Source: Lysinibacillus odysseyi 34hs-1 = NBRC 100172 (GTDB taxonomy: Bacteria > Bacillota > Bacilli > Bacillales_A > Planococcaceae). From it: a stretch of 64,000 nt of DNA. The translations under genes were made by a program, and so were the position numbers. The stretch spans positions 464,344 to 528,343 of the forward strand of contig NZ_BCVX01000001.1 in NCBI RefSeq assembly GCF_001591965.1, given 5' to 3'. Positions 1-7,732 of the stretch are shown here, in pieces. Under the pieces are notes generated by a model. It was not told where the DNA came from and made no database searches. It was given only the letters and a program-made list of their open reading frames with translations. Position 1 is the stretch's first letter. Each line of letters starts with the position of its first letter.

Positions 1-11
1 TATTTATTCAG

Positions 12-1202
12 CTATTTGACTAAGCGCATATACCGGAACCGGACGATGCAGGCAGCAGCAATCCCAATGGCCGCAACAAACCCATCAAATATAAAGATAT
101 GGGCGATATCCCCTTTTTTCGCGATAAGCCCTGTTGCAATCGGCAATGCGACCGCCGCAATACTAGATGCGGTTGCAACAAGACCCGTAACAGTCCCCTT
201 CTTCCGCCAAAACAGCTCCGTCATGATCGTAATAGCAAGCTGTAAAATACCGGCAGTTGTAAACCCTAAAAAGAATGAACCGATCACCATAAAGGAAGCA
301 TTCTTCCATGTCAAAACAAGCATAACGGTAAGAGCCGTCAAAATCGGATAAATAATGAGCACTGTCACAGGACGGATGAGCCTGTTTAATATAAATGCTA
401 AAATGAGTACTGATAGTAATGATCCCATACTGTAGTAGCTCAATAATTTTACAGAATCATTTACTGCCAGGCCTATTACCTGCTCCCCGTAACTCGGCAG
501 CCAGATTTGCGCCACTGTAAACAATGCCGTAGAGGTAAACCCAATGACAATAAGCGCAATGCCCTCTTTCCAAAAGTCAGGGTTAAGCTTTTGGTTCTGT
601 TCCTCGAATTTCCGGTCTGTCTCAAATGCTTCTGAAACCTCCCCATGGTTCGGGAAATGAGACCAAATTAAGATGAAAAGATTCATCATGTAAATAATGG
701 CTAACAGATAAAAAGCATATCCATAGAACAGCCCTTTTTCGCTTAAAAATAAGATAATAAACGGCAATATAATGGCTCCAATGGCCATGAAGGCCTTTAC
801 CATTACATTGGCAGAGCCAGCCTTTTTCTTGAATATCTCCACAAGCGCTGGGTAGGACCCTGCATCCATAGCTGCATTCCCAAAACCGGCTAAAATGGCA
901 AAAATAAGCGCCATATAATAATTCGTCGTCAGCGGTATGCCGATTGCAAAGACGGCCATTGCAATGCTGGCAAAAAGCAGCAGCGGCTTCCGCCCTATTT
1001 TATCCGACAAAATGCCAAAACTGCTGTACGAAAGCAATTTACCAAAACCTATTGCGGCGATGATATAGCTGACACCTGTGCGGTCAGTGTTCCATTGTTC
1101 CGTTAAATATGTCATATGGGATGACAAAATAATATTCACCATACCGAGCAGAAAATAGTTGCTGTAAAGCCCGATAGATGCTTGTATATATGATTTTCTC
1201 AT
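12..1202 (-). CDS. MFS transporter, 12-helix type
   Basis: A 396-residue membrane protein with about 12 hydrophobic segments in two halves of six. After helix 2 it carries the classic MFS motif A (GILSDKIGRKPLLL), so it is a secondary transporter or exporter of the plasma membrane. The substrate cannot be told from sequence. The start is supported by GAGGAG about 6 bases before the ATG. A central hydrophilic loop (about residues 190-210) fits the usual 6+6 layout. It is a single-gene unit read from a promoter region at 1203-1300 that contains a 16-base inverted repeat. Confidence 0.88.
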   Translation of the reverse strand: MRKSYIQASIGLYSNYFLLGMVNIILSSHMTYLTEQWNTDRTGVSYIIAAIGFGKLLSYSSFGILSDKIGRKPLLLFASIAMAVFAIGIPLTTNYYMALIFAILAGFGNAAMDAGSYPALVEIFKKKAGSANVMVKAFMAIGAIILPFIILFLSEKGLFYGYAFYLLAIIYMMNLFILIWSHFPNHGEVSEAFETDRKFEEQNQKLNPDFWKEGIALIVIGFTSTALFTVAQIWLPSYGEQVIGLAVNDSVKLLSYYSMGSLLSVLILAFILNRLIRPVTVLIIYPILTALTVMLVLTWKNASFMVIGSFFLGFTTAGILQLAITIMTELFWRKKGTVTGLVATASSIAAVALPIATGLIAKKGDIAHIFIFDGFVAAIGIAAACIVRFRYMRLVK

Positions 1203-1241
1203 ATTAATCTCCTCATCTATAGCAGCGCCTTTACTTTAACA

Positions 1242-1257
1242 CTTTAAATCATTAAAG
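1242..1257. promoter_or_regulatory. Inverted repeat, possible operator of the MFS gene
   Basis: CTTTAA-TGAT-TTAAAG is a perfect 6-4-6 inverted repeat about 40 bases upstream of the MFS start. On the minus strand a TTGACT box lies just upstream, so the repeat would overlap the -10 region. No regulator gene sits next to it, so the operator role is inference. Confidence 0.3.
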
Positions 1258-1306
1258 AATACTAAGTCAATATATTTTTAACAGTTGGAAACTTGCCCAC
1301 TATAAA

Positions 1307-1352
1307 AAACTGCCTCCCTCGTTAGGCAAGGCTAACAAACAGGAGACAGTTT
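1307..1352 (-). terminator. Rho-independent terminator after the 79-aa gene
   Basis: Eleven-base arms (AAACTGCCTCC and GGAGACAGTTT, one mismatch) enclose a second small hairpin (GTTAG/CTAAC). On the minus strand the stem is followed by a T run. Confidence 0.75.
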
Positions 1353-1366
1353 AGGAGCTTTTATTT

Positions 1367-1606
1367 TTATGATTTTGCTGAAAACTGCTGGCCAAATTTT
1401 TGGGCAATCGCCAGCACTTCCGCTACTTTCTCAGGCTTTAAAATATCCTGCATTTGAGGTACAAATTGCAAAGCGTCTTCCTGGGTGAAGGTTCCTTCCT
1501 GCTGTTTTTTAAAATTCTCCGCAAGCAGCGCCTTTGCTTCCTCCACTTTTTCAGGTTTCACACGCTCTAAAATATAATGAAAAAATTTCTCCTGACCTGG
1601 GTTCAT
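1367..1606 (-). CDS. Small acidic cytosolic protein, hypothetical
   Basis: A 79-residue protein with no membrane segment, rich in Glu, Lys and Gln. It seems to be built of helical stretches around two similar phrases, VKPEKVEEA and LKPEKVAEV (about residues 16 and 56), suggesting an internal duplication. The AAGGAGGA ribosome site 7 bases before the ATG and the terminator behind it make it a convincing gene. Short proteins beginning MNPGQ and of this composition are familiar from Lysinibacillus-type genomes, but I know no function. Confidence 0.75.
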   Translation of the reverse strand: MNPGQEKFFHYILERVKPEKVEEAKALLAENFKKQQEGTFTQEDALQFVPQMQDILKPEKVAEVLAIAQKFGQQFSAKS

Positions 1607-1729
1607 ATTATATCCTCCTTGACTTTCAACTCTTCTGATCTTATCATTTTCCAGCTATAATTTATACGTACAATGCAAGAAAAGATAGACGTATTCTATT
1701 TGTTTATTTCTAACAGGTACTACACTTTC

Positions 1730-1936
1730 TTATTTCGAGCTATTTTTAGACCGGTTGTCATCCCGGATGCCCTTTGCGAAATAAATAATAAGGGTAATCG
1801 CTCCCACAGCTGCTATAAGCATACTAATGATAAAACCTGTAGCCCATAAACCAAATGTCAGCTTCAAATCTGCATACATAAAAATAGCGAGCATCACTGC
1901 CCCTATAAACATCAGCACACTTCCTGTTTTTTTCAA
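1730..1936 (-). CDS. Small two-helix membrane protein, hypothetical
   Basis: A 68-residue protein with two hydrophobic helices (about residues 5-25 and 30-55) and a basic, Ser/Asn-rich tail. The TTG at 1936 is preferred as start because AGAGGAGGT ends 6 bases before it. The longer frame from ATG at 1960 would encode that ribosome site as its own codons 4-6 and has no site of its own. No family recognised. Confidence 0.65.
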   Translation of the reverse strand: MKKTGSVLMFIGAVMLAIFMYADLKLTFGLWATGFIISMLIAAVGAITLIIYFAKGIRDDNRSKNSSK

Positions 1937-2221
1937 TGATGAACCTCCTCTTGCTGCCATACAAAATAATTACTCACATTTATCTTACACGATTTTTACC
2001 AGGACTCACAAATGTATGATAACAACTTCCTATTTTTTAGGATGAGTATGTATCATAATTAGTACCCTCACAGTTTTCTCAGAAATAATATCGCCACTAA
2101 CTTACTCTAAAAAACTAGGTTTTATCACCTCTTTCTCAAATTAACAAATTAAAATATGGAAATATTGAATAATATTAACTCCTTGTATCGTCTAATTTAT
2201 AAGTAGAAAGGAGAGACATCA

Positions 2222-2743
2222 TTGGCAAGCGAACAGATAACAAGATTAGAGTGGGCTATGAATGCGCATGGGGAAAAATTAATGCGTCTAGCTTATACAT
2301 ATGTAAAAGACAAACATATCGCTGAAGATATTTTACAAGATGTATTTTTGAAGGCTTTTGAAAAGCAACATCAATTTAAAGGCAAATCTTCTTATGAAAC
2401 ATATTTATATCGAATGACAGTCAACCGCTGTAAAGATTACATGAAAAGCTGGCCGTTTAAAAAGTTATTTTTCACGGAGCGTGTAGAGGAGCCGCATACA
2501 TCTACGTCTGCTGAGGAAATATTTATCCGATTTGAGGAGGATTATGAATTAGGCGAACAAATACTATCCTTGCCTATTAAATATCGGGAGGTAGTCATCT
2601 TTTATTTTTACTTGGATTATTCAATCGGTGAGATATGTGAAACTCTTCAATTGTCAGAGCGTACGGTTTACACAAGATTGCGCCGTGCTAGAGAACGACT
2701 GAAGAAAAATTTAGAAGAGCAAGCAGGTGAATATAATGAATGA
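2222..2743 (+). CDS. ECF-family RNA polymerase sigma factor
   Basis: A 173-residue sigma-70 factor of the extracytoplasmic-function group. Region 2 is at about residues 12-80 (AEDILQDVFLKAF and the MTVNRCKDY segment that contacts the -10 element). Region 4 is at about 112-165 (LPIKYREVVI, then a helix-turn-helix with LSERTVYTRLRRAR). The TTG start has AAGGAGAG 8 bases upstream. The next gene overlaps its end by 8 bases and encodes a single-pass membrane protein, the usual arrangement of sigma factor and membrane anti-sigma factor that senses envelope stress. Which B. subtilis ECF factor it corresponds to is not clear. Confidence 0.92.
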   Translation: MASEQITRLEWAMNAHGEKLMRLAYTYVKDKHIAEDILQDVFLKAFEKQHQFKGKSSYETYLYRMTVNRCKDYMKSWPFKKLFFTERVEEPHTSTSAEEIFIRFEEDYELGEQILSLPIKYREVVIFYFYLDYSIGEICETLQLSERTVYTRLRRARERLKKNLEEQAGEYNE

Positions 2744-3356
2744 CTGGAATAACGAAAAGATACAGCGGGGAATTGATGCCCATATTGCAACAAATCAATT
2801 ATTTACTTCTGAATTAAAAGAGAACATTCAAAAAAGGGCATTGCAGCGTGAGCGCACATTACAGCGTAAACAGAGAGCCAAACGGAAAAGTTTCCTTATT
2901 TCAGTAGCCTGTAGTCTTACGATGACAACAGCTGTATTATTTTTTGTCTTACACCAAGCTGAGACACACCGACAAGTAGAGGAGCCCCCTGTCACTACAG
3001 CCAGCTCAACCGAAGCCATAGCCTTATTTTCTGAACTGATGAATAAAGCACTAAAAGGTTTTTCTGCTGTCGGAACAAACAACTTTGACATGATGAAGCA
3101 GTACTTTCATTCGGATGTGCTGTTGGATGAAGTAAATAAAACTGTTCAGTTTGCAGGAGATATTGAGCCGCTGCAAACTAACTATTTTCCAATAGCTGAT
3201 CTAAAAGATATAGAGCTCCTCTCTGCTTTTGAACAAACGAAAACTGGAATGTATGTCATGCTTCGGGTAGACTTTAACTCATTCGAAATTTACTTTCAGC
3301 GTGATCCATTAAATGAAGACGACTACCGTATTACAGCAATTGTTAACGCTAATTAG
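2736..3356 (+). CDS. Single-pass membrane partner of the sigma factor (putative anti-sigma)
   Basis: A 206-residue protein: a basic cytosolic N-terminus (about 1-50, room for sigma binding), one transmembrane helix (about 52-72) and an extracytoplasmic domain of about 130 residues. The ATG at 2736 has AGGTGA 5 bases upstream and overlaps the sigma stop as ATGAATGA. A GTG start 9 bases earlier is possible but lies on top of that ribosome site. There is no zinc anti-sigma His-Cys-Cys signature, so the anti-sigma role rests on topology and gene order. Confidence 0.75.
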   Translation: MNDWNNEKIQRGIDAHIATNQLFTSELKENIQKRALQRERTLQRKQRAKRKSFLISVACSLTMTTAVLFFVLHQAETHRQVEEPPVTTASSTEAIALFSELMNKALKGFSAVGTNNFDMMKQYFHSDVLLDEVNKTVQFAGDIEPLQTNYFPIADLKDIELLSAFEQTKTGMYVMLRVDFNSFEIYFQRDPLNEDDYRITAIVNAN

Positions 3357-3427
3357 CCACATTGTTCCTGTCATATACCGAGAAAGCTAACAGAGGCTTA
3401 TTTTCTCGATTCCATACACGGCTTATA

Positions 3428-3455
3428 AAAAACTCCCACCGAAGTGAGAGTTTTT
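3428..3455. terminator. Bidirectional terminator between convergent genes
   Basis: AAAAACTC-C-CAC, loop CGAA, GTG-A-GAGTTTTT. It has A and T runs on both sides and serves the sigma operon and the facing MFS gene. Confidence 0.8.
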
Positions 3456-3459
3456 CCAC

Positions 3460-4869
3460 TTAATGACTCGGTCTGCTGTTTTTAATGAAGAAAGATCCGA
3501 TCAAGCCTAAAACTGCGACAATCAATACAACGATAAAGGCGTGCTGGACACCGTACGCCAGCATATCAAGCGGCTGGCCGAAACCATGCTTTTCTGTATA
3601 GCTGTTTTGGCCGGCTGTAAACATCGTAATCGCCACGGCTGTACCGGCAGCCCCTGCCACCTGTGTCAAAGTATTCATCGCAGCTGAACCGTCAGCATAT
3701 AGCTGAGGTGGCAATTGATTCATCGCATTTGTCTGGGACGGCATAATCGTCATTGATACGCCGACAAAGAAGATACATAATGTCCCGACAACCTGCCATA
3801 CTGGCGTTGTGGAGGACAGGATCACTAACATTAAAATAGAGCCTATCGTGATAAGTGTATAGCCGATGCGGGTAAACACACGTGCCCCCACTTTATCAAA
3901 GTTTGAACCGACAATCGGCGACATAATGATATTTAAAATATTTGCCGGTAACATAAGTAGACCTGCCGCAACTGATGTATAGGCTAACACACTTTTCAAA
4001 TACAGCGGGATTAAGATGGCTACTGATAAAATCATAAATAATGTTGCAACCATCAATGCGGTACCTAAGGCGAACATTGGATATTTAAACACTTGCAAAT
4101 TGATCATCGGTTCCGTCATGCTGAATTGGCGTAAAACAAATAAGACCAATGCTGCAATCCCTACAACAAGCGGTATCCAAACAATCGGATCAGAGAATGA
4201 ACGCTCTGCCAATGTAGCTAACGCATAAACAAATCCGCCAAACCCGATTGTTGAGAGCAGTAGTGAAATCACATCAATCTTGGGCTTTGTAATAGTAGAA
4301 ACATTTTCCATTTTCGGCGCACCAATTAGTAATAATACAATATATAAACCAATCATGATCCAGAAAATATAGTGCCAGCTTGAAGAGCTGATAATTAATC
4401 CCGCAAGCGTTGGTCCTAGTGCCGGACCTGCAGTTAATACTAGCCCAACGATCCCCATTACAGGGCCCCGTTTTTCTACAGGGAATATCATAAGGATTAC
4501 GCTAAACATTAATGGAAGGAAAATCCCCGTTCCAATTGCTTGAATTAAGCGCCCTACCAATAATACGGTAAAGCTTGGAGAAACGGCAGCAAGGACTCCG
4601 CCAATTAACGAAATGACTAAAGCGCCTACAATTAACTGGCGCGTTGTAAACCAGCGAACCAAATATGCTGATAGCGGTACTAAAATAGCTAAAACTAATA
4701 AATATCCGGTCGTTAGCCATTGGCCTGTTCCCGGGCCGATTTTAAAATCTGTCATGATGTCTGTTAACGCCATGTTTAAAGCAGTTTCACCAAATAAACC
4801 GATGAACGATCCAAACATTAAGACAGCAGCCATCCATTTTGGACTTTTGACTTGTAAATGTGATTGCAT
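3460..4869 (-). CDS. Multidrug MFS exporter, DHA2 (14-helix) type
   Basis: A 469-residue integral membrane protein with about 14 helices. It has the DHA2 hallmarks: the helix-1 TALNMALTDI stretch, GRLIQAIGTG, and motif C-like GLVLTAGPALGPTLAG in helix 5. This is the family of B. subtilis LmrB and S. aureus QacA-type drug exporters. The ATG at 4869 is preferred (AGGAAG about 8 bases upstream) over a longer frame from 4932 with a poor site. Directly upstream are a promoter and an 18-bp operator of QacR/LmrA type, which supports an LmrB-like, TetR-controlled drug exporter. The regulator gene is not in this window. Confidence 0.85.
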   Translation of the reverse strand: MQSHLQVKSPKWMAAVLMFGSFIGLFGETALNMALTDIMTDFKIGPGTGQWLTTGYLLVLAILVPLSAYLVRWFTTRQLIVGALVISLIGGVLAAVSPSFTVLLVGRLIQAIGTGIFLPLMFSVILMIFPVEKRGPVMGIVGLVLTAGPALGPTLAGLIISSSSWHYIFWIMIGLYIVLLLIGAPKMENVSTITKPKIDVISLLLSTIGFGGFVYALATLAERSFSDPIVWIPLVVGIAALVLFVLRQFSMTEPMINLQVFKYPMFALGTALMVATLFMILSVAILIPLYLKSVLAYTSVAAGLLMLPANILNIIMSPIVGSNFDKVGARVFTRIGYTLITIGSILMLVILSSTTPVWQVVGTLCIFFVGVSMTIMPSQTNAMNQLPPQLYADGSAAMNTLTQVAGAAGTAVAITMFTAGQNSYTEKHGFGQPLDMLAYGVQHAFIVVLIVAVLGLIGSFFIKNSRPSH

Positions 4870-4948
4870 GTGTAACTTCCTATTCTTTTTTAGATTTCCT
4901 GCAGTATAGAAGGATAAGGAATGGTTAACCATTTAACGCTGTTCCCTT

Positions 4949-4966
4949 ATATACCGAACGGTCTAT
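4949..4966. promoter_or_regulatory. TetR-type operator (QacR/LmrA-like) of the DHA2 exporter
   Basis: ATATACCG-AA-CGGTCTAT is an 8-2-8 inverted repeat with one mismatch. It fits the TAGACCG..CGGTCTA operators known for QacR and for LmrA/QdoR in Bacillus. It starts right after the -10 box, where bound repressor would block transcription. Confidence 0.6.
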
Positions 4967-4971
4967 TCGCT

Positions 4972-5001
4972 ACTATAACAAAAAAAATCCTAGAAATTCA
5001 A
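4972..5001 (-). promoter_or_regulatory. SigA-type promoter of the DHA2 exporter
   Basis: On the minus strand TTGAAT (complement of 4996-5001) and TATAGT (complement of 4972-4977) are separated by 18 bases, and the operator follows immediately. Confidence 0.6.
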
Positions 5002-5331
5002 TGCAAAATTTAACCCCTCCCATACCCAAAGACACATTTCCGTCACATTTAGATTCTTAACTTGGATATTTTCGGAAAATAAAAAGAGTTGTGTGAGCAC
5101 CTTTGAATTATGTAAGCGACTTCATTTCAACCACTCTCATATTGCAATCGCGTGCTAACAGTTCTTGTTCACTCAGATAGAATGGCTTCTATTTTTTCAA
5201 GTGCTTTTTTAGAAAATATATAAAATCATTATTCTAGTTACATGATATCCCTTTCACTATTTATGTAGTTATTTATCAAAAATTAGAAAGAAAACAACTG
5301 TCTCTATGTATATCATTAGCATTAATTCAAA
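5002..5331. other. Gene-free stretch
   Basis: About 330 AT-rich bases between the exporter promoter and the next terminator. No convincing reading frame, RNA or repeat was seen. Confidence 0.5.
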
Positions 5332-5376
5332 AATGGTGGAGAGGCTTTAAGCTGCAAAAGCATCCTCCCCACCATT
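5332..5376 (-). terminator. Terminator after the 69-aa membrane protein gene
   Basis: AATGGTGG and CCACCATT arms continue inward as GAGG/CCTC and CTTT/AAAG pairs. The minus strand runs into TTTTTG. Confidence 0.7.
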
Positions 5377-5407
5377 CAATATTGCATTTCCACAGGAATT
5401 TCCTACA

Positions 5408-5617
5408 TTAAAATAATAATTGGTAGATGAAATAACCTATAAGGAATACTGTTATTAATACTCCGATACCCTTCCATCCCAAATCACCTGCTAGATCAGT
5501 TAGACTACCATTAGCAGCTCGATTAAAACCTTCCTGTAGTGAGCCGGCAGTGTTACTTTTCAATTCCTTCTGTCTTAGTCTTTCCCTCTCCTCTGCAGGC
5601 TGCTCTTTTCTTTCCAA
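5408..5617 (-). CDS. Small C-terminally anchored membrane protein (DUF6366-like)
   Basis: A 69-residue protein. It has a charged, helical N-terminal half with an ERERLRQKELK stretch, a Gly/Asn-rich middle (GSLQEGFNRAANGSL), and one transmembrane helix at the extreme C-terminus (about 48-68). This layout matches the short Bacillus proteins I know as DUF6366; that match is from memory of the family pattern. The start is TTG with a GGGGGAAGG site. It has its own terminator. No function is known. Confidence 0.65.
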   Translation of the reverse strand: MERKEQPAEERERLRQKELKSNTAGSLQEGFNRAANGSLTDLAGDLGWKGIGVLITVFLIGYFIYQLLF

Positions 5618-5745
5618 TCGCCTTCCCCCTCTTTTGACTGGCCTTCTCCGGCTATTGTTATCATTTCTTTTTCCTACAAGTTTGAAAAATGGGAGTTTTA
5701 TTCAAGCTAGGCTTTATAAGTAGATTATCGCTTAACATACCCTCT

Positions 5746-6285
5746 TTAGGATAATTTGTTTCTAATTCGATGCAGGAACGACAGGGTCGCCATAAATATA
5801 GTTACTCCCCATAAAAACAATCCTCCGTACGTTACCACATACACCCAACCGGCTAATCCTTCTGCGTATCCTTTTGGAAGCACTCCTAAAAACTGAAGAG
5901 CTGTCAAGAAACTGACTAGAACCGTTAATGCGCCGACAGACCATCCTGATATGATTAATAACCATTTTGGAAATTTCTCTCCCCAGGAAGTCACGAAGGT
6001 TAATGCATATAAAGATGCCAGTACTGCCAGGACAGCTGTGAAATCTATACCGTGGGTGTATAGTGTGTATAAAAAAGCAGATCCTTCCTTCAATGCGGCG
6101 CCAAAGTCTGCTACACTTTGCACAGCTTGTTTTGTTGTAAGCCCTACAGTTGATCCCCATGCCCACAGTGATTTTAAAATTGCATACGGCAATAGAGCAA
6201 GGGTAGCAACATAGCCCCATCCCTTAGTCACATAAATTTTATCAGGCGTATCTGTCCTTATACTTTTCTCATATTTCAAACCCAA
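5746..6285 (-). CDS. Four-helix integral membrane protein, hypothetical
   Basis: About 179 residues with four hydrophobic segments (roughly 22-45, 75-95, 105-130 and 145-168) and short charged ends. I place the start at TTG 6285, 7-8 bases after AAGGAGAAGGGAG. A longer frame back to GTG 6417 adds 44 residues without a ribosome site. No catalytic motif is visible and no family is recognised. It stands alone between a small membrane-protein gene and a divergent coat-like gene. Confidence 0.7.
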   Translation of the reverse strand: MGLKYEKSIRTDTPDKIYVTKGWGYVATLALLPYAILKSLWAWGSTVGLTTKQAVQSVADFGAALKEGSAFLYTLYTHGIDFTAVLAVLASLYALTFVTSWGEKFPKWLLIISGWSVGALTVLVSFLTALQFLGVLPKGYAEGLAGWVYVVTYGGLFLWGVTIFMATLSFLHRIRNKLS

Positions 6286-6781
6286 AAGACATTCTCCCTT
6301 CTCCTTTGAGCAATGAAGTCCATTAGCTTTAAAGTCTACATTAAAAACTAAGTCTTCAAAAACTATAAGCAGGTTCCTCCTACTTTTTATATCCTCTAAG
6401 CAGATTACATTGCACACACTTTCCGATTGATTCTGGATATACTTTTTAATTGTATCTATTTATCGTGGAGAAAGGCTTATGGAATAAATTGTATTTCCGA
6501 AACCGTTCATATAAACTCCTTCCTGATTTGAGCCCATAGTCTGTTTGTTCAATAGTATGGTCCGTTTTTTAAACAAATTTATTTCCCTTACACTTAATAC
6601 CGCAGTCTTCCAGCCGCTAATTCAAATATAACAAAACGGCCAAAAACCGTTCAGTGTTAATGTTAAATATTGTATAGGATTGTCTTAAATCATCTCCTTC
6701 TTTCAATGACTAGGTCATTAGACCAATTCGGTGTAGTCACTTTTCATACAGTACAATATCCGAAGAAGAAGGAGCGATAAC
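6286..6781. other. Divergent intergenic region with small palindromes
   Basis: No gene seen. It contains AACGG-CCAAAAA-CCGTT (about 6634-6650) and a perfect 6-3-6 palindrome AATGAC-TAG-GTCATT at 6705-6719, about 65 bases before the repeat-protein start, where an operator or transcription start would be expected. Confidence 0.45.
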
Positions 6782-7396
6782 ATGACTTTTCCCCCAAACG
6801 GATTCCCAGGCGGATTCCAGGGAGGGTTTCCAGGTGGAATGCCTAGTGGAATGCCGGGTGGATTCCCAGGCGGCGGCCAAGGCGGATTCCCAGGTGGATT
6901 CCCAGGTGGCGGCCAAGGCGGGTTCCCAGGTGGATTCCCAGGTGGCGGCCAAGGCGGGTTCCCGGGTGGATTCCCAGGCGGCGGCCAAGGCGGGTTCCCG
7001 GGCAGCTTCCCAGGCGGCGGCCAAGGCGGGTTCCCAGGTGGGTTCCCAGGCGGCGGCCAAGGCGGGTTCCCAGGTGGATTCCCAGGCGGCGGCCAAGGAC
7101 AGGGCAGCTCAACAACCCCTCCGCCTCCATCCCAGCAAACTATTAATCGATATCAAAGTATAAGGCAAAACCCTGCTCAAGCACAAAGTATGCTGCAGCA
7201 AGGTGGTCAAAGCGGCATTACAAGATTCGCAGCAGGCTGTGATGGCAGATGGACGATCGTTCTCCTGCGCAATGGCCAGCTATTTTTAATGTATGTGCTT
7301 TCCTCAAATGTAACGGGTAACACAACAGGTATTATTTGGCCAAATTATACTTTTGGCTCATTCCCATCCTCAGCGATTGCAGCTTACTCTTGCTAG
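6782..7396 (+). CDS. Gly-Phe-Pro repeat protein with a conserved-looking C-terminal domain
   Basis: A 204-residue protein. The N-terminal half is low-complexity Gly/Phe/Pro/Gln: six tandem 12-residue units of the type GGFPGGFPGGGQ (residues 34-105) after a degenerate start. A Ser/Thr/Pro linker follows, then a folded-looking domain of about 80 residues containing AGCDGRWTIVLLRNGQ and ending in Cys. There is no signal peptide or membrane helix. Such repeats occur in spore-coat and other surface-structure proteins of Bacillales, so a structural role is possible but unproven. AGAAGGAG precedes the ATG and a strong terminator follows. Confidence 0.75.
   Translation: MTFPPNGFPGGFQGGFPGGMPSGMPGGFPGGGQGGFPGGFPGGGQGGFPGGFPGGGQGGFPGGFPGGGQGGFPGSFPGGGQGGFPGGFPGGGQGGFPGGFPGGGQGQGSSTTPPPPSQQTINRYQSIRQNPAQAQSMLQQGGQSGITRFAAGCDGRWTIVLLRNGQLFLMYVLSSNVTGNTTGIIWPNYTFGSFPSSAIAAYSC
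6881..7096 (+). repeat. Six 36-bp in-frame tandem repeats
   Basis: Six back-to-back 36-base units, each encoding GGFPGGFPGGGQ (one has Ser for Gly). They are nearly identical in DNA, so copy number is probably variable by slippage or recombination. Confidence 0.85.
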
Positions 7397-7427
7397 CAGA
7401 ATGTTAGGTGTCCCGTTTTATACCGTC

Positions 7428-7459
7428 AAAAAAAGCTGTCCATTTAGGATAGCTTTTTT
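7428..7459 (+). terminator. Terminator of the repeat-protein gene
   Basis: AAAAAAAGCTGTCC, loop ATTTA, GGATAGCTTTTTT. It is a strong hairpin followed by T-rich sequence. Confidence 0.8.
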
Positions 7460-7732
7460 GTTTTTAAAGTAACAAACCATTCTTTTAGAGCCATAACGCC
7501 AAATTGCTCCTTCAGCCCAGAAGCACTCCTCTCTTTACATTTACCGTATTATTTTTCTCTCCTTTTAAATGTGTCTTTCTGTACTTCCTCACACCCAGCT
7601 TTAGGAGAACATTGATTTTTATCAAGAAAATATTAATTAGCCCTAAAAATGTGTAACCAAATATTCCTTTTCCTTGGGTAATTGTATATAATTTATAAGT
7701 CTTGTATAGGAAAGAAGAAGGGGAATGGATAA
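7460..7732. other. Leader of the chemoreceptor gene
   Basis: No gene seen. Near 7680-7700 a TATAAT-like box (in TTGTATATAATTTATAAG) lies about 45 bases before the chemoreceptor start. A matching -35 box is not obvious. Confidence 0.35.

Noticed and set aside
5762..6220. 152-codon frame shifted within the four-helix membrane protein gene
   Set aside because: Cys/Arg-rich out-of-frame translation. The overlapping frame encodes a coherent membrane protein with a ribosome site.
6737..7096. Long antisense and shifted frames over the Gly-Phe-Pro repeats (Ala/Trp/Glu- or Gly/Arg/Leu-rich)
   Set aside because: They are by-products of the 36-base repeat, which leaves all frames open. They have no ribosome site, and the plus-strand frame has a good start, C-terminal domain and terminator.
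6881..7096. 36-bp repeats as a CRISPR array
   Set aside because: Units are contiguous with no spacers and encode a peptide repeat in frame.
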